Assembly: GCA_034506315.1 (NCBI GenBank) | Contig: JAPDPT010000026.1 | Location: 1 to 41,830, forward strand | Length of the DNA: 41,830 nt | Source of the DNA: a candidate division KSB1 bacterium | GTDB taxonomy: Bacteria; Zhuqueibacterota; Zhuqueibacteria; Oleimicrobiales; Geothermoviventaceae | Direction: 5' to 3' | In this document: positions 24,487 through 32,424 of the stretch, piece after piece | How positions within the stretch are numbered: the stretch's first letter is position 1 | How the letters are laid out: each line of letters begins with the position of its first letter | Made by a program: the position numbers and the translations under genes | Notes under the pieces: generated by a model | Seen by the model: only the letters and a program-made list of their open reading frames with translations | Told to the model about the DNA's origin: nothing | Databases searched by the model: none

Positions 24487-25101
24487 TCACCTGCTCGGCA
24501 GAGCGTAGGAAGCGGTGAGCGAGACCACCGTGAAGGGGGTCTCCCCCTCAATCTTCCTCCCTCCGACTTGACCCACGTAGTCCGTGAAGACGATGTGGTG
24601 AATGGCACCGAGGGTGAGGATCAGCTTCTCGGTAGCCCTGTAGCTCAGCTCGCCGCCGAAGTTAACCCCTGCCTTTGCCTGGCTATCGGGCTCCTCCTCC
24701 CCTGCAGGCACACTGTAGCTGATCGGGTAAAAGCCGACACCCACGGTGGGCGCCAAACGGACTTTCCCCTCAAGGAAGATAGGGAAGGCGTAAGCGCCGC
24801 GGAAGGCCAACATCAGGATGGTACTCTTGTAGTCACTCCGGCCGCTCTTCATCTTCCAGGGGATATAGCCAAGATCCACGCGTAGCCCTAAAGCACCCAC
24901 CTTCGACACAGCAAGGTTGTCCACCCCTGCCGATACCCCAAACAGGTAGTAATCGTGGTCATAGTAGCTCCCGGCTTCCTGCCACGGTTCGGAACCTCCG
25001 TAGAAAACACCCATCAAAGTGCAACGCTCCTGGCCGAGACTGACCGAGGCGGCAACCGCAATCATCGCGGCGCAGGCTACCACGCATAAGGACTTCCTCA
25101 T
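24487..25101 (-). CDS. Small outer-membrane beta-barrel-like protein
   Basis: The 204-residue product begins MRKSLCVVACAAMIAVAASVSLGQ, a clear signal peptide, and continues as amphipathic beta strands (ALGLRVDLGYIPWKMKS, LMLAFRGAYAFPIFLEGK, LAPTVGVGFYPISYSV, LILTLGAIHHIVFTDYVG). This looks like an 8-stranded OMP_b-brl type barrel. The exact family is not recognisable. The ATG at 25101 has GGAGGG about eight bases upstream, which selects it over a GTG-type start ten codons earlier. It is the last gene of the minus-strand block and is preceded by a 308-base gap, so it is likely to have its own promoter. Confidence 0.65.
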   Translation of the reverse strand: MRKSLCVVACAAMIAVAASVSLGQERCTLMGVFYGGSEPWQEAGSYYDHDYYLFGVSAGVDNLAVSKVGALGLRVDLGYIPWKMKSGRSDYKSTILMLAFRGAYAFPIFLEGKVRLAPTVGVGFYPISYSVPAGEEEPDSQAKAGVNFGGELSYRATEKLILTLGAIHHIVFTDYVGQVGGRKIEGETPFTVVSLTASYALPSR

Positions 25102-25409
25102 GGCCACACCCTCCTGTGTTGGCGTTCCCACTGCACCTTGCGAAATCCGCCTGCCTCTCCGACCCGGTCCGGCAACCTGCGCTCCGTCCCGGCGTGGGCA
25201 CCTCTAAGCACTAGGCCCTGCCCAGGGTTTGCCTCGCTGTTAATATTGCACCCTCTATTGCCAAAAGCAAGACCTCAGGTTCCGTCGCGCTTCATCCTTT
25301 GTCCATGTCAAGGATCGGACGAAAGTGGCGCCTCCGTTCTGACGCACCGCTGTGACACGCATCGACCGCCTGACACGAGTCTTTGGGCTTGCGCGACGCC
25401 GGGCCAGCT
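25102..25409. other. 308-base non-coding gap upstream of the beta-barrel gene
   Basis: No gene is seen. On the minus strand there is a TTGACA (25306-25311) within an ATCCTT/AAGGAT inverted repeat (25294-25315), but no good -10 box at the right distance. A TATTAA near 25240 lacks a well-spaced -35. A CCCT/AGGG hairpin sits near 25216-25227. The AT-rich patch at 25240-25270 is the likeliest promoter area for the barrel gene. Confidence 0.4.
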
Positions 25410-26807
25410 CTAAACGCGAACTGCCCCTACCCACGCCGCTCCGTGCGAACTCCCCCAGAAGATGTCCGGGTGGTGGCCCACCCACGAAGCATAGCGTTCC
25501 GAGATCCTGCGAACCAGATGCCGGGACTCCTTCTTGGCCAGGATGGCCACGGTTCCTCCGGCCCCCCCTCCCGTAATCTTGGCGCCATAGAATCCCTTCT
25601 CCGGCCCCAATTCCCTCACGGCCCGCACCAGAAAGTCCGCCTCCTTGGCCCCAAGGCCGCAGAGGCGCGAATAGCTCCAGTGGGAGGCGTACATGAGCCG
25701 TCCTGCCTTCACGAAGGCCTCCTCCGTCTGGCCGGCCTGGAGGAGCTTCATGAACTGCCGCACCCTATGGTTCTCCCGGATGGGATGCTCAGTCCGGCTG
25801 CGCACGGCGTACACGGTATCGGGATCAACGTCCGTAGCGGGGTCCTCCAGATCTCCGTACTCTGCCAGGAACCTCGAGCCCGCCATTCGCACCGGCAGAA
25901 AAGGGCGGTATTTGCGCGTGAACTCCTGAGGCGTGAGATTGCAGAGGTAGCCTCCAGGGATGTCTGGCTCCCCTCGCTCCCTGCGTAATGTGCCGATGAT
26001 CTTCCTACCCATGAACGTGGCCACGCGCGTGTTTCGGTATCGGTCCCCCGCAACCGAATGCTTGACGCCCGTGTCGATCCCGGAAAAAGCCAGTCCTTCC
26101 GGAACGGGGATGGAATCGACCACTTCGGCAGGCTGGCACAGGATGGCCAGCAGCTGATCTCTCTTGCCCGACACAGCCGTCACCTGATCCATCACGCCAC
26201 AGGGCGCACCGACGGCCTGGTTCTCCACCTCCTGGGCGATGAGGGCTATCTGCAGAGGCTCCAGTTTGACCCCCCACAGGGCACAGAAAGCCATCAGGGA
26301 AGCCACTTCCAGGGAAGCCGAGGAGGAAACTCCGGCTCCGAGGGGCACGGTGGAGCGGATCGCCACGTTCGCACCCCTCACGTTGGGGTCGATGAGTCCG
26401 CGGCGAGCTAAGGCCAAGGGGCCGCCAAGTACGTACCGAACCCACCGGACCCCCGGGTCCTTTCCCCACTTCTCCCGGAAAGCTTGGTAGGACAGGGGGC
26501 CGGAGTGCGTCCAGAGCTCACCCAGGTCCCACTCCACCCGCTCCTGCCACCCTTCCCTCACGGCGTTCCAGCTTGTCACCACAAGGTGCCGGTCGGTCCG
26601 TGCCTGGATGGCGACGAAGGTGGCGCGGTCAAGGGGGAGCTCCAGCACCAGGGAGCCGGAGTAATCCGCAATCCCCCCCATCACGTCCAGGCGACCGGGA
26701 GCGCGGGTGATGAGAACAGGGCCCTCCCCGTGAAAGAAGCCGGGGAAGAACAGGTGAAGCTCACGCGCGAAATTCCGGATCTCCTTCCGCTCCGCGTCGA
26801 CCTCCAT
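25410..26807 (-). CDS. GHMP sugar kinase, galactokinase/L-arabinokinase-like
   Basis: The 465-residue GHMP-superfamily kinase has the N-terminal substrate motif RAPGRLDVMGGIADYSGS (35-52), the ATP-binding motif VPLGAGVSSSASLEVA and the C-terminal motif AKITGGGAGGTVAIL. Galactokinase has GEHTDY in the first motif, where Glu and His bind galactose; here the equivalent is GGIADY, so both are replaced while Asp48 is kept. As I recall, plant L-arabinokinase (ARA1) carries almost the same APGRLDVMGGIADYSG motif, so the substrate is more likely arabinose or another sugar than galactose. GAGGAG lies just before the ATG. It follows a secreted heparinase-like gene by 87 bases and may phosphorylate a released sugar. 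Confidence 0.82.
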   Translation of the reverse strand: MEVDAERKEIRNFARELHLFFPGFFHGEGPVLITRAPGRLDVMGGIADYSGSLVLELPLDRATFVAIQARTDRHLVVTSWNAVREGWQERVEWDLGELWTHSGPLSYQAFREKWGKDPGVRWVRYVLGGPLALARRGLIDPNVRGANVAIRSTVPLGAGVSSSASLEVASLMAFCALWGVKLEPLQIALIAQEVENQAVGAPCGVMDQVTAVSGKRDQLLAILCQPAEVVDSIPVPEGLAFSGIDTGVKHSVAGDRYRNTRVATFMGRKIIGTLRRERGEPDIPGGYLCNLTPQEFTRKYRPFLPVRMAGSRFLAEYGDLEDPATDVDPDTVYAVRSRTEHPIRENHRVRQFMKLLQAGQTEEAFVKAGRLMYASHWSYSRLCGLGAKEADFLVRAVRELGPEKGFYGAKITGGGAGGTVAILAKKESRHLVRRISERYASWVGHHPDIFWGSSHGAAWVGAVRV

Positions 26808-26894
26808 GGCTCCTCTCCCCTTCTGGCCCCTACGGGTTACGCCGTGAGATCCTGGCGCACACTGCCCGATCGATCCTCGAGGTCGAAACGCCCC

Positions 26895-29225
26895 TTATCG
26901 GCGAGTCCCTTTGGACTTCGCTCCGGTCCGCACCACGGTATCGCACCAGTAGCGTACCTTGCCGACACCTGAGCTATCCGGAGAGCCGTCGAATGCCAGA
27001 CCATATCGCGACGGTTTTTGCTGGAAGAGGGTCTCGGAGCCGTACTTCACCGCCGTGACGTTGACGGCCGTGTAGCGAAGCGTCTCGGGGGTCGTCTCTG
27101 CGTACAGCAGGTCGCCGTCGCATTCCCAGGCCCCGACACGCATCCGCCCCGACTCGTAGGTGTAGCGAGGGCGGCGGTAGTCCCGGACGACGTGGCTCCG
27201 CAGATCTCGCTTGGCCACCACCAGAATCGTCCGCGGACCGTCCAGCAGTTCAACCCCGACCGATCGTCCCGCCGGCTCGCCTTCGGCCAGCCGGACCCGT
27301 TTCGCCAGCTCCTCCGGTTTCTGATCGCGCGGATGCGGGATGAGCACGGTCGCGAGCACGACATTCTCGCCCAGTTCGAAATGCTGGGAGGCCACTTGGT
27401 AAAGGGCCAGCTCGTCCTGGTAGTAGCGCCTCTCGGGCTCCACCCCTTCTATCCGGAAGTGGGTGAGGGGGAAGACGATCAGCAGATGGTGGTCCGTTGA
27501 AAGGGCATGGTACTGGAGGGAGTCGTAGACTGTATCGTACCAGTGGTCGCCGGAGGCGAGAATTTTCCGCGTGTGCCACAGGGCAGCTGCAGTGAAGTAC
27601 CCCTCAACGGTCGCCTTGACGATGTCGAAGACGACGAATGCCTCCGGCCTCTTAACGTACACGAGCACCCGATCCCACTCGTAGCCGAGCTTATCGTCGA
27701 TCAGGCGGGTCCGGCTGTAGTCGAATTCCGGAAGGGTTAGGAAATCGATCTTCTGGGTGCGGACCCGACGGTAGGCGCCGGAGTTGTGCAGGAAATCGAG
27801 GAGACGCTGCGGCTCTACGGCGCCTCGGAAGCTCAGACGCGCCTCGCCTTCCCTCTGGCCCATCCAGATCTTCTCCTGCCGCACACAGACCCGGTTGTGG
27901 AAATAATCCTGGCGGTAGGCGCCAAAGGGTCCGCTGGGCATGTAATCGCGGTAGCCCCCGTCGTGGAGGAGGAAGCTGCCGCCTGCGAGCAAGGCTACGA
28001 TGCTATTCTCGTCGGCGTGGCCGTGGGTTACCTTTTCTTCTTCGATAGGGATGGTATCACGCAGATAGTCCTTGAACACGATCCCGCCGTCCCCCTCATC
28101 CTTGTAGTTGAGCAAGAGGTAGGTGGATCCGGACTCCCAGCCGTTTCGGAACACGATCTTCTTGCCCTGCACGTCCTCCATCACTTCCAAGCTCAGTTCG
28201 CGTGGTGGCTGCGGCTGGAGGTCGTCCGTCATCCAGCGGTAGCAATCCGTCAAAATATAGCCGAGGTCGGTGGACCGTGCGGGGACATCCCTCCGGATGA
28301 AGCGGCGGGCGATGGTCTCGGCTGCCCACTTGAGGCCGGGATCCCGGTAGGCAGAAGCCGCTGCCTCGAAGAAAGCCAGGAAGCGTGGCCAGCTGCTGTC
28401 GAAATGGGAGTCCCCGAAGTCCGGGATCATGCCGTGGGGGCTCATCAGGTGCAGGAAGTACTTGGCGTAGTAGTACATTTCGGGGGTACGGAACAGCTCG
28501 TCAAGCTTCCCTATGGCCTCTGCGTAGCTCACGAGGGAATAGAGCCAGACGCCATGGTAGAGGGTAGCGTCCTCGATCTCCCAATTGCCCCAGTTGTCGT
28601 ACATCATGGCGTCGCAGTACATCTGCCAGTAGCGGCTGCGCGGGTGATCGGGGAGGAGACGTGCGGCCAGAGCCAGAGATTCCCCTCGCAAGGCGGTCCG
28701 GTTCATCGGACCCCATTCCTGCGTCCTCAGCATAAACTCGGCCGCGTCGGCGATAATGGCCTCGATTTGGCGCTGTTCGGACGCCGTAAGGGCGCCGCCT
28801 CGCTTGAGGCGCTCGTAGGCCCTCAAGTAGCGCATGCAATTGAACATGTTCGGGAGCGCAGGAATGCCGTCGCTGTACTCAGGCCTGACCTTTGCCGCCG
28901 CGGCAGGAAAGTACTTCCGGAAATCCCCGTAGGTGAGGAGAACCTTCTTGGCGCGCTCGGCGTAGACGGCGTTCCCTTCCAGCTCGTACAGGAACGAATA
29001 GATCCCGGCCATGTCCAGAAACCAGCCTGGGTCCTGGTAGCCGAAGGGGCTTTGCGGGTCCATAGTGGAGCGCCAGCGCTCAGCCAGCGAGTCGTAGTGG
29101 TCCCATACCCAGTCGGCTGCTTCCCGCGCGTATCTCAGACAGTCGTCCTTCCGGAACGTCTGTGCCGAAGCGCTCGCCCCCGCGACAAACACGCAGACCA
29201 GAATCGTACCCAATGTCTTGCTCAT
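26895..29225 (-). CDS. Secreted heparinase II/III-like protein
   Basis: The 776-residue product has a signal peptide (TLGTILVCVFVAGASASAQ), an alpha/alpha-barrel N-terminal half rich in Trp and Tyr (residues 25-360), and a heparinase II/III-type beta domain. That domain includes THGHADENSIVALLAGGSFL with LLHDGGYRDY near 395-425; the HxHxD block followed by an Asp-Gly-Gly-Tyr turn is characteristic of this lyase fold. Related enzymes cleave uronate-containing polysaccharides by beta-elimination, but some family members have other activities and the substrate cannot be named. GAGGAGG precedes the ATG by about seven bases. The kinase gene downstream suggests a small polysaccharide-use unit. Confidence 0.76.
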   Translation of the reverse strand: MSKTLGTILVCVFVAGASASAQTFRKDDCLRYAREAADWVWDHYDSLAERWRSTMDPQSPFGYQDPGWFLDMAGIYSFLYELEGNAVYAERAKKVLLTYGDFRKYFPAAAAKVRPEYSDGIPALPNMFNCMRYLRAYERLKRGGALTASEQRQIEAIIADAAEFMLRTQEWGPMNRTALRGESLALAARLLPDHPRSRYWQMYCDAMMYDNWGNWEIEDATLYHGVWLYSLVSYAEAIGKLDELFRTPEMYYYAKYFLHLMSPHGMIPDFGDSHFDSSWPRFLAFFEAAASAYRDPGLKWAAETIARRFIRRDVPARSTDLGYILTDCYRWMTDDLQPQPPRELSLEVMEDVQGKKIVFRNGWESGSTYLLLNYKDEGDGGIVFKDYLRDTIPIEEEKVTHGHADENSIVALLAGGSFLLHDGGYRDYMPSGPFGAYRQDYFHNRVCVRQEKIWMGQREGEARLSFRGAVEPQRLLDFLHNSGAYRRVRTQKIDFLTLPEFDYSRTRLIDDKLGYEWDRVLVYVKRPEAFVVFDIVKATVEGYFTAAALWHTRKILASGDHWYDTVYDSLQYHALSTDHHLLIVFPLTHFRIEGVEPERRYYQDELALYQVASQHFELGENVVLATVLIPHPRDQKPEELAKRVRLAEGEPAGRSVGVELLDGPRTILVVAKRDLRSHVVRDYRRPRYTYESGRMRVGAWECDGDLLYAETTPETLRYTAVNVTAVKYGSETLFQQKPSRYGLAFDGSPDSSGVGKVRYWCDTVVRTGAKSKGTRR

Positions 29226-29303
29226 TCATGCCTCCTCGGGTCTCACGCTTTTCCATGCCGGTTCCACCGGGCTATCCTGGAGCAAGAGGGTTGGGTAGCC
29301 CCC

Positions 29304-29870
29304 TCACTTCACGAGCTGAGCGATCTGCTTGAACTCGGGCGTGCCAGCCAATTCCAGGAGCTCAAAAAGGACGCTTTCGGTGGTCGTTACGACCACGCCC
29401 GAGCGCCTCATTCGCTCCAAAGCCATCTGCCAGTCGAGCTCTCGCCGAGAGGAGACGGCGTCGGCGGGCACGTGCACCTGGTATCCCAGGTGGAGCATGT
29501 CGAGCGCTGTCTGCAGAACGCAGACGTGCGCCTCGATCCCGCACAGAACGATCTGGAAGAGCTCCCTCTGCTTCAGCTCCTGAAGCAGGGGCTCCACACC
29601 GCAGCAACTGAAGTGGAGCTTCTCGTACGGCTGGATCCCGCCCATCAACTCCCGCAGACTGGGGAGGGTCGGGCCAAGCCCCTTCGGGTACTGTTCCGTC
29701 GCGAAGATGGGTCGTTCAAGGAGGCGAAAGCCTTGGATCAACTTCCTCACCGCGGCTTCCACCCTTTCCTTCTCCCACATCACCGGATAGAGCCTTTCCT
29801 GCACATCCACAACCAACAGCGCTGCCTGGTCTCTGCGCAGAAGGAGAGGATGACGAGATCGGGTTGGCAA
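29304..29870 (-). CDS. Cysteine hydrolase, isochorismatase family
   Basis: The 188-residue hydrolase has the three catalytic positions of the family: Asp in ALLVVDVQERL near residue 22, Lys in YEKLHFSC near 84, and Cys in CGIEAHVCVLQTALD near 117, with the usual cis-peptide region (GIEAH) before the cysteine. EQYPKGLGPT is typical of the YcaC/ISOC-type branch. Members hydrolyse amides or vinyl ethers, and this branch has no settled substrate. The start is a TTG at 29870 preceded by GGAGGT at seven bases. It is separated from the amidohydrolase upstream by 174 bases without a visible gene. Confidence 0.86.
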   Translation of the reverse strand: MPTRSRHPLLLRRDQAALLVVDVQERLYPVMWEKERVEAAVRKLIQGFRLLERPIFATEQYPKGLGPTLPSLRELMGGIQPYEKLHFSCCGVEPLLQELKQRELFQIVLCGIEAHVCVLQTALDMLHLGYQVHVPADAVSSRRELDWQMALERMRRSGVVVTTTESVLFELLELAGTPEFKQIAQLVK

Positions 29871-30044
29871 TCGAACACCTCCGTTGTGTCTGTTGCTTCC
29901 TTCGGTACTTTGTGGAATCAGCTTCCTACGCCGTCTTCCGCCTCCGGCTCACCGAAACCTAAATCGTCCTCAGGAAGGGGTCCCTGCACACGCGCCGACT
30001 CGAAAATGCCCACTGGGCTGCAGCAGCAAGATTCCTTTCTCCCG

Positions 30045-30869
30045 TCAGTCGGTTTTCGAACGCAGGCCAAAGAGCTGCTCGGCGTTCTTTCCGAGGATCT
30101 TCTCCTTCTCCGCGTCGGACAGGTGCGCCCCCAGTACTTGTCCGAGCTTCCAACGCGGGTCCAGAAAGGGCATGTCGCTTCCGAAAACGACACGCTCGGC
30201 CCCCACCGCTTTCACCATCCGCTCCAGGATCCCGAAGGCGACTCGGGAGCCCGATATCTCAAGGTAAAGATTCGGTACCTTCCTCGCAACTTCGATGGCG
30301 GCAGCCATCCCTTCCGGCGTTCCCCCGGAGTGGCCGAGGAGGATTCTGGCGTGCGGGTACGCTCTTCCCACCGCCTCGAAACGCCACGGATCGTCCTCCG
30401 GCGTGCCGTGCCAACTGTGGCTAAGCACAACCAGCCCGCGCTGGTGCGCGATCTCCCACATCGGCCGGTAGTCAGCCCCGTCCACGGGAAAACCGTGGGT
30501 GCTCGGCGCGATCTTGATGCCCAAGAACGCAGGATGCGCCAATCGCCTCAACAGCTCCTCCAGTGCCCTCTCCACCCCCAAGGCGGGGTTGTACACGCAG
30601 TAGCCGTAGAACCGTTGCGGATAGTCCTGGGAGGCTCGGAAGACTGCGTCGTGGCCTTCCTCGGGCTCCCCAGCCCATGCCGCAAAGGGCGCCGCCACGC
30701 AGCAACAAATCCCCAGGCGATCCATCAGATCGATCATCGCCGCCGGGCTGCCCCCCTGGGGGATGTAAAACTCCGCCAGGTCCCCGAGATGGGCGTGAGC
30801 ATCCACGATACGAACGTCGCGCAGATTCTCCCCCCTCAGCCAGGCTTCCCAGAGCGCGGAGTGGGTCAC
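30045..30869 (-). CDS. Amidohydrolase (COG2159-type TIM barrel), metal site intact
   Basis: The 274-residue protein has the metal-dependent hydrolase motifs in order: VDAHAHLGD (His25, His27), IKIAPSTHG, VVLSHSWHG (His151), ILLGHSGGTPEG (His180) and VVFGSDMPFLDP (Asp232), matching amidohydrolase-2 enzymes that decarboxylate or hydrolyse small organic acids. The GTG at 30869 overlaps the stop of the upstream gene (GTGA), so translation is coupled; the in-frame ATG at 30944 would extend into that gene without homology. Its partner is a similar protein missing the metal ligands. The substrate is unknown. Confidence 0.85.
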   Translation of the reverse strand: MTHSALWEAWLRGENLRDVRIVDAHAHLGDLAEFYIPQGGSPAAMIDLMDRLGICCCVAAPFAAWAGEPEEGHDAVFRASQDYPQRFYGYCVYNPALGVERALEELLRRLAHPAFLGIKIAPSTHGFPVDGADYRPMWEIAHQRGLVVLSHSWHGTPEDDPWRFEAVGRAYPHARILLGHSGGTPEGMAAAIEVARKVPNLYLEISGSRVAFGILERMVKAVGAERVVFGSDMPFLDPRWKLGQVLGAHLSDAEKEKILGKNAEQLFGLRSKTD

Positions 30870-31618
30870 GCGGGAAGTCTCAGAAGACGGGCCAAATTCC
30901 GCCACGCGATGTCCTCCAGCCATTCCCAGGAGAGATCTGCCCACCGCACAGCCGATACCGTCGCACAGGCGTCGAAATCGGGAAGGGCACTGCCGAAGAG
31001 CAATCGGTGCGAGCCGAAGCGCTCAGCCAAGTCCTCCAACCCGCGGAACGTCTGGTAAAAGGAGATCTCCAGGAACAGATTGTCGAAGCGTTCCAGGAGG
31101 GGGTACAGGAGCCGGGCGTCGCGATACCAGGGCCGAAGGAGGACGATCCGAAGGCCGGAATGATCCCTTAGGAGTCCGGACAACTCCTCCAGCTCGATCT
31201 CGTCTGCGGAAACGAGCACAGGGTAACCGCCCTCGTCCAGCGCATTGAGGAGCTCTCCCACCCAGATCTCGCCCAGCCGAAAGCGGTGAGCCCGTGGGCA
31301 AAGACGAACCGCTCGCGCTCCGCCCTCGGCGAGATAGGCCAGGAGCTCTTCACCTCGCGGCATTTCGCCCGTGTGGTGAGGCAGGGCTACAAAACACGGT
31401 ACGAGTTCCGGATGCTGGCGGCAAAGCCCGGCGGCCCTGCGGTTTCCTTCCCAGGGGTCGAGCTCGAGGGCGTAGGCGTGGGTCACCAGAGCGCGTTCGA
31501 TTCCGCAGCTCTGGAACACCTGAAGAAGCTCTCCTACACTCAGGCGCGTCTCCGGACGCTGACGCTGGCTGGAACCCACCCGGCAGTGACCGTCGTAGAA
31601 CCGCAGCCTTCCGGGCAT
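30866..31618 (-). CDS. Amidohydrolase-like protein lacking metal ligands
   Basis: The 250-residue protein has the same overall layout as its downstream partner but a degenerate metal site. The HxH motif reads YDGHCRVG (His11, Arg13), the third-ligand region reads LLRPWYRDA where the partner has ILLGHSGG, and the terminal Asp motif reads LLFGSALPDF, with Ala211 in the aspartate position. The fold appears otherwise maintained (NLFLEISFYQTFRGLEDLAE aligns with NLYLEISGSRVAFGILERMV in the partner). It is therefore probably a non-catalytic subunit or regulator. ATG 31618 has GAGGA five bases upstream, just after the Nif3-like stop. Confidence 0.75.
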   Translation of the reverse strand: MPGRLRFYDGHCRVGSSQRQRPETRLSVGELLQVFQSCGIERALVTHAYALELDPWEGNRRAAGLCRQHPELVPCFVALPHHTGEMPRGEELLAYLAEGGARAVRLCPRAHRFRLGEIWVGELLNALDEGGYPVLVSADEIELEELSGLLRDHSGLRIVLLRPWYRDARLLYPLLERFDNLFLEISFYQTFRGLEDLAERFGSHRLLFGSALPDFDACATVSAVRWADLSWEWLEDIAWRNLARLLRLPA

Positions 31619-31625
31619 GGCTTCC

Positions 31626-32372
31626 TCACACCGGGTTGGGCACATCCACAAACTCCGCCTCCAAGCCGAGCCTTTCGGCCAGATGCAGCGCCAGAGCCTG
31701 GACTCCTACCCTTTCCGTCGCGTGATGTCCGAGAGCGACCAGGTGCATCCGCGCCTCGCGGACCAGGTTCCAGGCCGGCTCGGCCGCCTCGCCGGTCAGA
31801 AACAGGTCCACGCCCAGCCGGATCGCTTCCGGGACGTACTTGCCCCCACCTCCGGCCAGAATTGCCACCTTGCGGATCGTCCCTGGCCCCTCCCGCACGA
31901 TCAACGCCCGCTCGCTGAGGGGACCGTAGAGCTCCTCGGCGCGGTGCAGCAGCTCCTCCAGGCTGAGGCCGTCGCACGTACCGACAATTCCGACTTCCAG
32001 GAAAGGCTGCCAGTCCCTGAGTCCGAGTGCCCTGGCTGCTACGGCGTTGTTTCCCAGTTCCGGATGCTTGTCCAGAGGGAGATGGTAGGCGAAAAGGTTT
32101 AGGTCGTGCTGGAGGAGGAGGCGGACACGCTCCCGCAGCGGCCCCCAAAGGCGGGGGTCCTGTCCTTGCCAGAAGAGGCCGTGGTGGACCAGGACGGCAT
32201 CGGCCCTCGTCTGGGCCGCGAACTGGAACAGCTCCGCACAGGCCGAGACCCCCAGCACGATCCGCCGAATCTCAGCCCGCCCCTCCACCTGAAGCCCGTT
32301 GAGACTATAGTCCTGGATCTCGCGCACTTTGAGGAGGTCATCCAGATACTGAAGAAGATCGTTTCGGTGCAT
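31626..32372 (-). CDS. Nif3-like dinuclear metal centre protein
   Basis: The 248-residue product matches the NIF3/YbgI/DUF34 family: LNGLQVEG, VSACAELFQFAAQTRADAVL, VHHGLFWQG (metal-binding His pair), LFAYHLPLDKHPELGNNAVA, and the C-terminal LTGEAAEPAWNLVREA and VALGHHATERVG with further metal ligands. The family forms hexameric toroids with a two-metal site. Some members act as GTP cyclohydrolase-like or phosphatase enzymes, but no common function is agreed. The start ATG 32372 is preceded by GAGGAA; a longer frame through 32999 only overlaps the aminotransferase gene. It lies directly upstream of the amidohydrolase pair. Confidence 0.9.
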   Translation of the reverse strand: MHRNDLLQYLDDLLKVREIQDYSLNGLQVEGRAEIRRIVLGVSACAELFQFAAQTRADAVLVHHGLFWQGQDPRLWGPLRERVRLLLQHDLNLFAYHLPLDKHPELGNNAVAARALGLRDWQPFLEVGIVGTCDGLSLEELLHRAEELYGPLSERALIVREGPGTIRKVAILAGGGGKYVPEAIRLGVDLFLTGEAAEPAWNLVREARMHLVALGHHATERVGVQALALHLAERLGLEAEFVDVPNPV

Positions 32373-32424
32373 TCGGGATTCCTCGTGGCTGGAACGCTCA
32401 AGGGACCAATATGCCCGTAGCGGC

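Noticed and set aside
25230..25275. Minus-strand promoter ahead of the small beta-barrel gene
   Set aside because: A TATTAA is present but the best -35 candidates are 13 or 19 bases away, outside the usual spacing, so it is mentioned only in the gap description.
27786..31058. A 1090-codon open frame on the plus strand
   Set aside because: It runs antisense to the heparinase-like, hydrolase and amidohydrolase genes, all of which have clear family motifs and ribosome binding sites. Stop-free antisense frames are expected from the strong GC codon bias, and the translation has no recognisable domain.
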